DNA of 8,159 nucleotides from Methylococcaceae bacterium (GCA_003155565.1 PMDM01000339.1:1-8159); one strand, 5' to 3'. Counted from the stretch's first letter, positions 1 through 7,510 are shown. Program-made: numbers and translations. The notes: a model not told the origin generated them from the letters alone.

Positions 1-917
1 TTCCATTGGAACTGGTCGATATTGCCGATGACATGAAATCGGTTGATTTCAAGGTATTCTCTGCTCCTGCCAATGATCCCAAAGGTCGCGTTGTAGCCCT
101 ACGCGTACCTAACGGTGGCGACAAACTCAGCCGTAAAGATATTGAGGATTTGACCAAATTTGTCAGCATCTACGGTGCGAAAGGCTTGGCTTATATCAAA
201 GTTAATGACCTCGCCGCTGGCATCGAAGGCTTGCAATCACCGATTGTTAAATTTGCCCCTGTGGCAGTTTGGGCGAGTGTATTGGCGAAAACCGGGGCAC
301 AAGACGGCGACTTGATCTTCTTTGGCGCGGATAAGGCAACCGTTGTTAATGAAGCAATGGGGGCACTGCGCGTTAAATTAGGCCACGACCTGAACCTCTT
401 GCAAGGCGAATGGAAACCGGTTTGGGTCGTCGATTTCCCGATGTTTGACTGGGATGAAAAAAGCGGTCGCTACAATGCCATTCACCACCCGTTTACCGCG
501 CCCAGTTGCTCAGTGGAAGAACTGGTCGCCAATCCGGGCACAGCGCTATCACGCGCTTATGACCTCGTGTTGAACGGCACAGAAGTTGGTGGCGGTTCAA
601 TCCGTATCAACCGCACATCCATGCAACAAACCGTATTCGGGATTTTAGGCATAGGCGAGGAAGAAGCCAGGGAAAAATTCGGCTTTTTATTGGATGCCCT
701 GAAATACGGCGCACCACCTCATGGTGGTTTGGCCTTTGGTTTAGATAGATTAGTCATGCTGATGACGGGTTCGACTTCGATCCGCGATGTCATTGCTTTC
801 CCCAAAACCCAATCAGCGGCCTGTCCGTTGGTCAATGCGCCTGCTGTGGTGACTGATGAGCAATTGAAGGAATTAGGGATTCGATTGATTAAGCCAGCGG
901 TGAAGGAAAAGTCATAA
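1..917 (+). CDS. aspS: Aspartyl-tRNA synthetase, C-terminal half (5' end outside window)
   Basis: Cytoplasmic class II aminoacyl-tRNA synthetase that charges tRNA-Asp (or Asp/Asn tRNAs) with aspartate. The frame is open from the left edge: codon 3-5 is Pro, giving [10 protein letters not shown], and the TTG at 6 is only an internal Leu. About 304 residues remain of the roughly 590 usual for bacterial AspRS, ending at TAA 915-917. Numbering from the TTG, residues 1 to about 130 form the bacterial GAD insertion domain. HHPFTAP (160-166) and GGGSIRI (195-201) are conserved active-site blocks. GLAFGLDR (241-248) is class II motif 3 with its ATP-binding Arg, followed by the typical [17 protein letters not shown] tail block. 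Motifs 1 and 2 must lie upstream. Nothing looks degraded. Whether it is discriminating or also charges tRNA-Asn cannot be judged from this half. Confidence 0.97.
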   Translation, partial: PLELVDIADDMKSVDFKVFSAPANDPKGRVVALRVPNGGDKLSRKDIEDLTKFVSIYGAKGLAYIKVNDLAAGIEGLQSPIVKFAPVAVWASVLAKTGAQDGDLIFFGADKATVVNEAMGALRVKLGHDLNLLQGEWKPVWVVDFPMFDWDEKSGRYNAIHHPFTAPSCSVEELVANPGTALSRAYDLVLNGTEVGGGSIRINRTSMQQTVFGILGIGEEEAREKFGFLLDALKYGAPPHGGLAFGLDRLVMLMTGSTSIRDVIAFPKTQSAACPLVNAPAVVTDEQLKELGIRLIKPAVKEKS

Positions 918-937
918 GAAAACAGGCAAAAAAACTA

Positions 938-1029
938 TTAACCACAGAGGACACGAAGGGCACGAAGAAAATAATCCTATTTGCTGATGCTATTGAAAAC
1001 TTCGTGTTCTCTGTGTTCTTCGTAGTTAT
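938..1029. repeat. Imperfect inverted repeat, dispersed-repeat type, downstream of aspS
   Basis: Two 30-nt arms (938-967 and 1000-1029) are inverted copies matching at 21 of 30 positions, around a 32-nt spacer. Five of the nine mismatches would be G-U pairs in + strand RNA, so the transcript should still fold. The arm contains ACCACAGAGGACACGAAGG, a sequence type I recall as scattered between genes in many bacterial genomes. It lies just after the aspS stop and could act as a transcript end or mRNA-stabilising hairpin, but no T-run follows. The rest of the gap to the next start holds a possible -10 (TAAAAT, 1080-1085) without a convincing -35. Confidence 0.6.
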
Positions 1030-1118
1030 TCCATCGATTTACTATCGATTAATCCAGCCCATTATTGTAGTTGCAGCTTTAAAATATTGAGAGGCGTATT
1101 AGGCAGAGGGGGATTTCA

Positions 1119-2345
1119 ATGACAGAAGTGAATATAGAATCCATACAAACACAGTGCTGTATCGTCGGTGGCGGCCCGGCAGGGATCATGTTGGGCTTCT
1201 TGTTAGCGCGTAGCGGCGTGAAAACGGTAGTGTTGGGAAGACACGATGATTTCCTTCGTGATTTTCGTGGTGACACCATCCATCCATCAACCATGGAATT
1301 GATGCACGAGTTAGGCATTCTCAATGAATTTTTGCAGCAGCCCCATCAGCCAATTGCAAAGGCTTTTGTGGTTGTGAATGGAAAAGTACTGCAAGGGCCT
1401 GATTTTTCCAATTTGCCTACCCAAGCAAAGTTTATTGCCATGATGCCGCAGTGGGATTTTCTAAAATTCATAGCAGCGCAAGCGGCAAGCTATCCAGATT
1501 TTGATCTGCACATGGGTGCGGAAGTTATCGACTTGATTGAAGAAAACAATGTCGTCAAAGGCGTGGTTGTCCAAACCAAACAAGGCTCACAACAGGTTTT
1601 TGCCGATTTGGTCGTTGCTGCTGATGGGCGGAGTTCGATTGTTCGGGAATTGTCCAAGATGACGGTCATTGATGATAAATCACCGATTGATGTGCTGTGG
1701 TTTCGTCTGGGCAAGCCAAAAATGGAAACGCTGGAGACTATGGCGCGAATGCGGGATGGCAACTTCATGGTGACCATTAATCGGGGTGCTTATTACCAAA
1801 CCGCATTGTTGATACACAAAAATGGCTTTGATGAAATCAAAGCAAAAGGATTACAGGCATTTCGGAATTTGATTACCGCTATTGAACCTGCATTTTGCGA
1901 GGTTGTTCAAGCTATTGATTCCTGGGACAAAGTGAAATTACTTAGCGTACAAGTTAATCGCTTGGAAAAATGGTATCGGAAAGGCTTGCTGTTTATCGGC
2001 GATGCCGCCCATGCCATGTCGCCCATAGGCGGCGTGGGCATTAATTTGGCAGTGCAAGATGCCGTCGCTACCGCCAACTTATTGGTTGAGAAATTGCGTA
2101 ATGGTAGCTGTAATATCGAAGACTTGGCAAAAGTGCAAGCGCGGCGCGAATGGCCGGCAAAGATGACCCAGCGTTTACAGGTTATGGCGCATCGCCGCTT
2201 TTTTAGCGGTACTGATAAGACACTGTCTGTATCCTGGCCTTTACGGTTATTCCTCCGAATGTTTGCCCCAGTTTTGCGAAAAATATTATCACGAATTGTC
2301 GGCATTGGTTTTCGGCCTGAGCATATTGAAACGAAAGTTTATTGA
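1119..2345 (+). CDS. FAD-dependent oxidoreductase, group A flavoprotein monooxygenase (UbiH/PHBH-like)
   Basis: 408-residue predicted FAD-binding hydroxylase of the UbiH/p-hydroxybenzoate hydroxylase superfamily, probably soluble or membrane-associated; the substrate is unknown. The Rossmann nucleotide motif GGGPAG is at residues 17-22 and the family-typical FRGDTIHPSTMEL block at about 49-61. The DG motif (AADGR, 167-171) is linked to FAD/NAD(P)H contact, and the GD motif (FIGDAAHAMSP, 292-302, followed by GGVGINLAVQDA) binds the FAD ribityl/pyrophosphate. The start ATG 1119 has a good GAGGGGG ribosome site at 1106-1112. The C-terminal ~40 residues are basic and hydrophobic, suggesting membrane contact. 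The end of the second beta strand reads VVLGRHDD: the acidic residue that normally binds the adenosine ribose is Gly40, which is odd. The stop lies 11 bp before the SIMPL gene, so the two are probably co-transcribed. A ubiquinone-pathway role is possible but not supported by the context. Confidence 0.85.
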   Translation: MTEVNIESIQTQCCIVGGGPAGIMLGFLLARSGVKTVVLGRHDDFLRDFRGDTIHPSTMELMHELGILNEFLQQPHQPIAKAFVVVNGKVLQGPDFSNLPTQAKFIAMMPQWDFLKFIAAQAASYPDFDLHMGAEVIDLIEENNVVKGVVVQTKQGSQQVFADLVVAADGRSSIVRELSKMTVIDDKSPIDVLWFRLGKPKMETLETMARMRDGNFMVTINRGAYYQTALLIHKNGFDEIKAKGLQAFRNLITAIEPAFCEVVQAIDSWDKVKLLSVQVNRLEKWYRKGLLFIGDAAHAMSPIGGVGINLAVQDAVATANLLVEKLRNGSCNIEDLAKVQARREWPAKMTQRLQVMAHRRFFSGTDKTLSVSWPLRLFLRMFAPVLRKILSRIVGIGFRPEHIETKVY

Positions 2346-2356
2346 GGCGTTGCAAC

Positions 2357-3113
2357 ATGGACAAACAGCTATCAACCGCCATGGCGGTATTGGGTTTATT
2401 GCTCGCTATAGGCATGCATGCCCAGCGCGGCATTTATCCTAGGTGTACAAGCGAAAAAAGCGGCTTCCGGTCAGCAGTCGATTACGGTAAAGGGTTTGGC
2501 AGTCAAAGATGTGCAAGCAGATAACGCCGAATGGACGGTTACAATCTCAGTGACAGAAGCTACTTTTGCCCAGGCGTTAAACAAGCTCAGGGCAGAACGC
2601 CCCACTTTGGATGTATTTTTAAGCAAGGAAGGCTTGGATAAATCGGGTTGGCAAGAAGGCAATGAATCTGTGACAGCACACATGGTGACGACGTATTTAC
2701 CTGGCGGTGGCACTAAAACCGAGCAGCAGGGTTATGATGCCAGCCAAAGTATCGTCGTCACGAGCAAAGATTTAGCCAAAATCGAAGCCGCCAATAAAAA
2801 CTTTCTGGCATTGCAAGCCGAAGGCCATCCAGTTACCGCCAGTTCACCACTATATCTGGTCAGTAATTTGGAAGACATCAAAATGTCCCTGATTGCTGCG
2901 GCGACCGAAAATGCCAGAAAACGCGCCGAAGAGTTCGTAAAACAAGATAAAGTAAAAGTCGGCTTGATGCGTTCAGCATCGCAAGGGGCATTCTATATTT
3001 TGGCGGCGGGCGGCAATTCTGAAACCGACGATTACGGCGGCGTGTACGACAAAACTACGATTAACAAGCTGGCAAAAGTAGTTGTAACTATTGTTTATAA
3101 CATCGAACAATAG
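2357..3113 (+). CDS. SIMPL (DUF541) domain exported protein, frameshifted near the N-terminus
   Basis: SIMPL/DUF541 proteins (YggE in E. coli, BP26 in Brucella) are periplasmic or membrane-anchored proteins linked to stress tolerance; BP26 forms a large oligomer. The ATG at 2357 has GAGGCG at 2344-2349 and opens MDKQLSTAMAVLGLLLAIGM, a signal-anchor helix, but this frame then leaves the family sequence and stops at 2524. The next frame (from 2418) carries SAAFILGVQAKKAASG and then the SIMPL domain: GQQSITVKGLAVKDVQADNAEW at the start, VTSKDLAKI in the middle, an AAATENARKRAEEF helix, and a C-terminal VVVTIVYNIEQ strand. Removing one C from the CCC at 2421-2423 joins the halves as ...IGMHA-SAAFILG..., a smooth 251-residue protein with an intact membrane helix. 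So this is a recent inactivating indel, a sequencing error, or a gene now using ATG 2418 (231 residues, half the anchor lost). The rest of the domain shows no decay. Confidence 0.85.
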
Positions 3114-3131
3114 CTTAAATGAGGTATACAG

Positions 3132-3162
3132 AAGCATCATTCGGGCTAACCGAATGATGCTT
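3132..3162. terminator. Hairpin between convergent genes, probable bidirectional terminator
   Basis: A perfect 13-bp stem (AAGCATCATTCGG with its complement) has a 5-nt loop, GCTAA, at 3145-3149. It sits 18 bp after the SIMPL stop and 36 bp after the dsbD stop, between two convergent units. No long T-run follows on either strand, so it is not a textbook intrinsic terminator. Its strength and position make it likely to end or protect both transcripts. Confidence 0.7.
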
Positions 3163-3198
3163 AGGGTTAATGACAGATAATCTGCTGGACAATACGAA

Positions 3199-5121
3199 TC
3201 AAGACAACCTATCGAGTTCAGCTATCATTTTTTGAGTGGCTTTATAATCAGTTCCAGACCAAGACAATTTACCATCTGGAGTGATAATCGCGAAGTAGGG
3301 TAGACCAATTTTTAATTGACGATGTTCCTGACTTGCACGAAACTTTTCAAACTCAGGTTCTTTGTCTACCAGCTTTACTGCGATGGCTTTTTCACGTAAG
3401 GCTTGGTTCAACTGCTCATTGTTCGCGGATTCTTTTTTAAACTCAGTGCAGTTAGCACACCAGCTAGCGTAAAAATCTATAAAGATAGGTTTACCCGTTT
3501 GTTGGGCTACCTTTTTTGCAGCATCAAAACTTCTGTACCAGGATATTCCGGCTTCTTTTTGTACCGTCATAGCGGCTGGCATATTATGAGAAGCAGTATT
3601 TTGCATATTGCTGTTTTGTGCAAATGATTCCGCTTGGGCCGTATTCATAAAAGGCATGTGTCCCAAACCGGCAACCATCAGCCAACCACCAACGATCATG
3701 GACAGTACCCCAACATAATGTTGCATTTTTTGGTTTGGTTGCGCATCGTGTGGCATCAAGGTCAGTACATGGCAATGTACGACGGCAATCCAAATTGCCA
3801 CCAAACCAAAAGCGAGAGTAACTGTAGCTGAAGATTCGACACCGAGTACGCCCATACCTTTTTGCAGATAGGTATAAGCAAAGTACAGGATCATAAAACC
3901 AAACGCATATTTGACTTTATTCATCCAATAACCGGCTTTAGGCATTTTTTTAAATTTAACGACGCTGATTATAAAAAACGGCAAGCCCACGCCCAAACCA
4001 AAACCAGACATCATCACACTGCCTTGTGCAGCGATGGACAGTTTCCCCCAAAAATCTAAGCTTTGATTAATTAAAGCCAAGGCAGCGGCCTTTTCAGCGA
4101 TGTTATCTGCAACTTGTAACAGTAACGCGAAAACAATAGGGCCAACGCAAGGTGAAATAACCAAGCCTGCGACACTGCCCATTAACAAGGTACCTGCTAC
4201 ACCTTTTACTTTAGATGAATGCTGGTCTAGCGAATGAACTTCATTTTGCATAAAACTCAGTTCATAAAAGCCCAGCAAAGCCAAGGCGAAAAATGCAAAA
4301 AACACGGCAAAGCCTAGGTTAACAAGGGCTGACTGCATGAAGGTATTAAATGCACCGCCCGTCATTCCTGCCATTAATCCTAACGCCATGTAAGTGATGA
4401 CCATTCCAACAAAATAGGCTAAGGCGTGTTGTTTTTCCTTACTGGCTTCGCCATTAGCCCTACCGACTATAAACATGGAGGTAATCGGCAACATGGGGTA
4501 AACGCAAGGTGTTGCAACAGATAACAGACCGGCAATGAACATCAAGCCGAACATGATGAGCATATTGTCTTTATTGTTGTGAAACAGCGATACCAGCTTA
4601 TCCATAAAGCTTTCTGACTCATCCGATTGAATATCGGACTGGGTAGATGCTGATATTGTTGCGGCTGGTAATGCCAAATCTACTTGTGTGGTTTGTGGAC
4701 GGAAACACACGTTAGTCAATTCGTTACACAACTGGTAAGTGAGTTCCAGGCTTGCCGAATTGACAATTGCAGGCTTAGAGCCGGTTTGTGCCAACTCTAG
4801 GGTAAAATCGCCCTTATCACGCAACACTGTCGCCTTCACCAAGCTGTCATGCACACCGGCAGGTTTTTGTAATTTACTGATAGTCAGGCCGGAAGCTGCC
4901 AATTTGGAGTCAGGATCAACAGTAACTGGAATATAGGCATTTTCATCACCCGCATCCAGATAAGCATGGTGATCTTTAGGCACAGTCAACGTCAAGCGGT
5001 ACTGCGCCGGCCATTGGTCTGTATTAAGTGGGGTAACGCTTAAATTTGCTTTGGGAATTTCTGCGTAGGTTAAGCTTACACTTAACATCCACAGCAATAT
5101 GATTGAGAGTAAGTTTTTCAT
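3199..5121 (-). CDS. dsbD: Thiol:disulfide interchange protein DsbD
   Basis: Inner-membrane protein that moves electrons from cytoplasmic thioredoxin to periplasmic thiol proteins (DsbC, DsbG, CcmG/TlpA types), for disulfide isomerisation and cytochrome c maturation. It has 640 residues, longer than E. coli DsbD (about 565). A signal peptide at 1-20 ends in TYA. The periplasmic alpha domain follows, with Cys132 and Cys139. The beta domain (about 186-490) has roughly eight membrane helices and redox Cys206 (TPCVYPM) and Cys325 (SPCVGP). The C-terminal thioredoxin gamma domain (about 525-640) carries WCANC, with Cys555 and Cys558. All six catalytic cysteines are therefore present. Unusual points are an H-C-H-x5-M-P-H stretch (449-458) and a Met/Asn/His-rich linker (about 488-520) before the gamma domain. 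The start ATG 5121 has a weak AAGG site 10 nt upstream. It lies 257 bp after the DUF3570 gene on the same strand; no confident promoter or terminator was seen in that gap, so both read-through and independent transcription are possible. Confidence 0.95.
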   Translation of the reverse strand: MKNLLSIILLWMLSVSLTYAEIPKANLSVTPLNTDQWPAQYRLTLTVPKDHHAYLDAGDENAYIPVTVDPDSKLAASGLTISKLQKPAGVHDSLVKATVLRDKGDFTLELAQTGSKPAIVNSASLELTYQLCNELTNVCFRPQTTQVDLALPAATISASTQSDIQSDESESFMDKLVSLFHNNKDNMLIMFGLMFIAGLLSVATPCVYPMLPITSMFIVGRANGEASKEKQHALAYFVGMVITYMALGLMAGMTGGAFNTFMQSALVNLGFAVFFAFFALALLGFYELSFMQNEVHSLDQHSSKVKGVAGTLLMGSVAGLVISPCVGPIVFALLLQVADNIAEKAAALALINQSLDFWGKLSIAAQGSVMMSGFGLGVGLPFFIISVVKFKKMPKAGYWMNKVKYAFGFMILYFAYTYLQKGMGVLGVESSATVTLAFGLVAIWIAVVHCHVLTLMPHDAQPNQKMQHYVGVLSMIVGGWLMVAGLGHMPFMNTAQAESFAQNSNMQNTASHNMPAAMTVQKEAGISWYRSFDAAKKVAQQTGKPIFIDFYASWCANCTEFKKESANNEQLNQALREKAIAVKLVDKEPEFEKFRASQEHRQLKIGLPYFAIITPDGKLSWSGTDYKATQKMIAELDRLS

Positions 5122-5378
5122 GATTTATTTACCTTAATGTTGTGAATGCTACAGTTATCCAATATTTCTGTATCAAAAAACCTATTTGCATCTTTTGAAA
5201 GAGAAACACTGGGCTACTCTATAACATTACAGGGTTAAAAAATGTGACGGAAACCTCATAATTAAAAATCCAAATAAGGCGCCGGGTTTTACGCATCTAT
5301 CCCTAACAATTCAGGATATCCATAGTTTTTATTGCTCTGAAAAAAGCATCTGTTATTTAGCATGTGATTAATAGATGG

Positions 5379-6602
5379 CTAAAATTTCAGGTTAAACGAG
5401 GCGGTTATCAGATAATAACCAAAGTTGGCAAAAGTGCCCTGGTTATTGCCGCCCAATTGATATTCCGCTTTATGGGCGTAATATTCAAAGCCGGTTTGGA
5501 ATTTTAACTGGCTAAATGGTTGTAGCTCGTTAATCTCCTTGCTGAATTTAAGGCCTCCGGAAAGGGTGCCAAATCCAGCCAAGCGGTAATCGCTGGAATA
5601 GCTAGTGTAATCCGCTGACCCACCAGCAAAGACTGGTTGATAAAAATCCGCTTTGTCTTGCGAATAATACCTAAAGCGCGGAATGACCTGCCAGCCATCA
5701 GCGATGGGCTGATGCCAGCTCATCTCAAAGGTATGCGCATTGACACCCCAGTCATTTGTACTAAAGCGATAATCTGTATGCAATGCGGCATGATTAAATT
5801 GCTCAAAATGGCGGACATACTGGGTTAGCCAAGCCCATTCAAACCTCTCATTAGGACGCTTATCTTGCTGGAAATCCGAGGAAACATTGCCGTTATAAAA
5901 GGTGACCCATTTATAAGGGTCAGACATAAAACCAGTATGGTAGCCAAAGGTCATATTGCTTTGCACCAGGGAATTTTTATCGATAACTTGCGACACCCCT
6001 AACAGATATTGTTGGCTGGTTTTATGGGCCCTAAAATCGGCAGGCCTACTGTTCCAGATAGAAGGGGATGGCTGGATTTCATCAAATGCGACCGAAGCGC
6101 CAAAATTCAGAGTGGTCAGTTTTTTGTTTAAATCAAGGCTGCCCGTGGTATTAAAATATTTCGACGCGTAATCGTGTTCCCTTGAATATCCTCCACCGAA
6201 ACTAAGCGCTGCCTTATCAAAAAAATAAGCCAAGTTACTGCTAATCGCATCCCGGAGTTCACAAATTGATTTACCGCAAGAACTAGTCGGCGATGCACCA
6301 CTTTTGACCTGAACTGTTTTTCCGCTAGTATCCCTTGAGTTAAAGACTGGGGAAGCACCGGAGATGCTATCTTCAACTAAATTCACGGATGCCGTCATGG
6401 ACTTACCAATCGGAGCCGATAACGCGCTTTCAAAAATATCCACCCTCATACGGTTGTTGCTTTCAACATAGTTACCGTACTGGAAGTCAGCGTTATAAGT
6501 CTCTTCAACCCGTCCGGCAGAAGCCGTCTGCATTAAGCCCGGCAAGGCTAAGGCGGCACAGGTTAATTGAGCAGCAATATTAGATTTTTTATTGTTTTTC
6601 AT
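5379..6602 (-). CDS. DUF3570 family predicted outer-membrane beta-barrel protein
   Basis: 407-residue protein with a signal peptide ending ASA at residues 27-29 and a terminal Phe in ...ASFNLKF, the C-terminal signature of beta-barrel outer-membrane proteins. The body is rich in alternating aromatic and polar strands. Blocks I associate with DUF3570 are VEDSISGASP (about 76-85), KRPNERFEWAWLTQYVRHF (248-266), WGVNAHTFEMSWHQP (285-299), PRFRYYSQDKADFYQP (308-323) and SDYRLAGFGTLSGGLKF (337-353). The function of the family is unknown. Cys109 and Cys114 (SSCGKSIC) sit in a predicted external or periplasmic loop and may form a disulfide. The start ATG 6602 lies 40 bp after the DUF4266 stop, but no Shine-Dalgarno is visible before it, which may mean translational coupling or a poorly expressed last gene. 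Pairing of DUF3570 with DUF4266 is, as I recall, a recurring arrangement. Confidence 0.85.
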   Translation of the reverse strand: MKNNKKSNIAAQLTCAALALPGLMQTASAGRVEETYNADFQYGNYVESNNRMRVDIFESALSAPIGKSMTASVNLVEDSISGASPVFNSRDTSGKTVQVKSGASPTSSCGKSICELRDAISSNLAYFFDKAALSFGGGYSREHDYASKYFNTTGSLDLNKKLTTLNFGASVAFDEIQPSPSIWNSRPADFRAHKTSQQYLLGVSQVIDKNSLVQSNMTFGYHTGFMSDPYKWVTFYNGNVSSDFQQDKRPNERFEWAWLTQYVRHFEQFNHAALHTDYRFSTNDWGVNAHTFEMSWHQPIADGWQVIPRFRYYSQDKADFYQPVFAGGSADYTSYSSDYRLAGFGTLSGGLKFSKEINELQPFSQLKFQTGFEYYAHKAEYQLGGNNQGTFANFGYYLITASFNLKF

Positions 6603-6642
6603 ATCAGCATTTGTTGTTAAGTTTCAGCGTAATGGATGAGGG

Positions 6643-6858
6643 TTAATTACAACCGCAGCCGCCACCGCCACCGCCATAACCACCTGCTGCCGATTCCTTA
6701 CTGAAAGCAGTATGCTGACGCAAACCAAATTCCAGTCCGTCAGTCGTAAAGGCCATTTGTGAAAGGGCTAAGTTGCCCCGTTGTCTGGGCATAACTTCTG
6801 TACAAGCGACACCAGAAAGTATCAGGACAATCAGCAAACAACGGTTAACAAGCTTCAT
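6643..6858 (-). CDS. DUF4266 small lipoprotein with C-terminal Gly/Cys tail
   Basis: 71-residue exported protein, taking ATG 6858 as the start. That ATG has TAGGTG 7 nt upstream, overlapping the tlpA stop; an in-frame GTG at 6867 directly abuts that stop and would add three residues. A basic N-terminus and hydrophobic helix lead to SGVAC with Cys19, a degenerate lipobox (Gly at -3), so lipidation is likely but not certain. After it come PRQRGNLALSQMAF and FGLRQHTAFSKESAAGG, which match my memory of the DUF4266 pattern (xPWERGxLAxxxM...FRQHxxxSKEAAxGGYG). The chain ends YGGGGGGCGCN, six glycines and then Cys68-Gly-Cys70-Asn. The function is unknown. The tail could bind a metal, carry a modification, or be a thiol client of TlpA. 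It lies between tlpA and the DUF3570 gene in one tightly packed operon. Confidence 0.85.
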   Translation of the reverse strand: MKLVNRCLLIVLILSGVACTEVMPRQRGNLALSQMAFTTDGLEFGLRQHTAFSKESAAGGYGGGGGGCGCN

Positions 6859-6867
6859 AAACAGCAC

Positions 6868-7374
6868 CTATTTGGCTAACAATTGGGTGACTTTTTCTTC
6901 CAGTTCATTAATGTCGTCACTGGCAAAGCCGTGATGAATATTTTGCACCACACCTTGTTTGTCGATAATAAAAGAAGTAGGCATAGACTCCACGACAAAC
7001 TTGTCAGACCATTCACCCTTGGCATCTCGTAATATGGTAAAGCTCACTGGGAATTCTTTCAGGAATTTTTCGGCATTAGCTTTATCTTCATCCAGGTTGA
7101 CCGCGACCACTTCAAAGCCTTTGGCCTTAAGCTTCTCATGCATCTTGTTCAATAATGGGAAAGAGGTGCGGCAAGGTGCGCACCACGAAGCCCAAAAATC
7201 AAGGTAGATCACTTTGCCGGCATATTGCTTTAACGTTGTCGGTTGGTCTTGCTGCAATGTTGGCAAGGTAAACTGCGGCGCGGGCTGACCCACGTCGGTC
7301 GCATTGGCGGTAAGGCAAGCGGCGCTTGTTAACATTGCGAATACGATAGAACTCAATTTTTTATTTGTCTTCAT
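6868..7374 (-). CDS. TlpA-like periplasmic thioredoxin-fold protein
   Basis: 168-residue thiol-disulfide oxidoreductase of the TlpA/ResA/CcmG group (AhpC-TSA/Redoxin fold). A signal peptide of about 25 residues ends in ANA, so the protein is periplasmic. The mature chain starts TDVGQPAPQFTLPTL, the usual strand before the fold. The active site is FWASWCAPC with Cys65 and Cys68, and MPTSF (131-135) holds the cis-proline opposite it. EVVAVNLDED and FTILRDAKGEW are standard TlpA core segments. These proteins are usually reductants in the periplasm, kept reduced by DsbD or CcdA, and a dsbD is encoded just downstream on the same strand. The likely partners are the products of the next two genes, only 9 and about 265 bp after its stop. 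The start ATG 7374 has GGTGA a few bases upstream. It heads the operon; no convincing promoter was found upstream. Confidence 0.93.
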   Translation of the reverse strand: MKTNKKLSSIVFAMLTSAACLTANATDVGQPAPQFTLPTLQQDQPTTLKQYAGKVIYLDFWASWCAPCRTSFPLLNKMHEKLKAKGFEVVAVNLDEDKANAEKFLKEFPVSFTILRDAKGEWSDKFVVESMPTSFIIDKQGVVQNIHHGFASDDINELEEKVTQLLAK

Positions 7375-7510
7375 AGATCACCATTATTGAAAAAAACCGC
7401 TCATTAAAGTAGATGTTGAACAACCAAGATTTATTTGGAAACGTCATGGGCAACCAACAGGGTACTTTCATCATTGGGGTCAAATACTATTTTTTTTAGC
7501 TTAAAAAAAT

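Noticed and set aside
1034..1051. Paired ATCGAT sites as an operator
   Set aside because: Two short ATCGATT copies in A/T-rich DNA, with no further symmetry or spacing logic.
2342..2524. TTG start at 2342 as a separate 60-residue gene
   Set aside because: It is the 5' piece of the frameshifted SIMPL gene; ATG 2357 has the properly spaced ribosome site.
5122..5378. Promoter for dsbD, such as TGTTATAGA on the - strand
   Set aside because: It resembles an extended -10, but no supporting -35 is present and A/T-rich DNA makes chance hits likely.
6859..6867. GTG 6867 as the start of the DUF4266 gene
   Set aside because: It directly abuts the tlpA stop and lacks a spaced ribosome site; ATG 6858 has TAGGTG at good distance.
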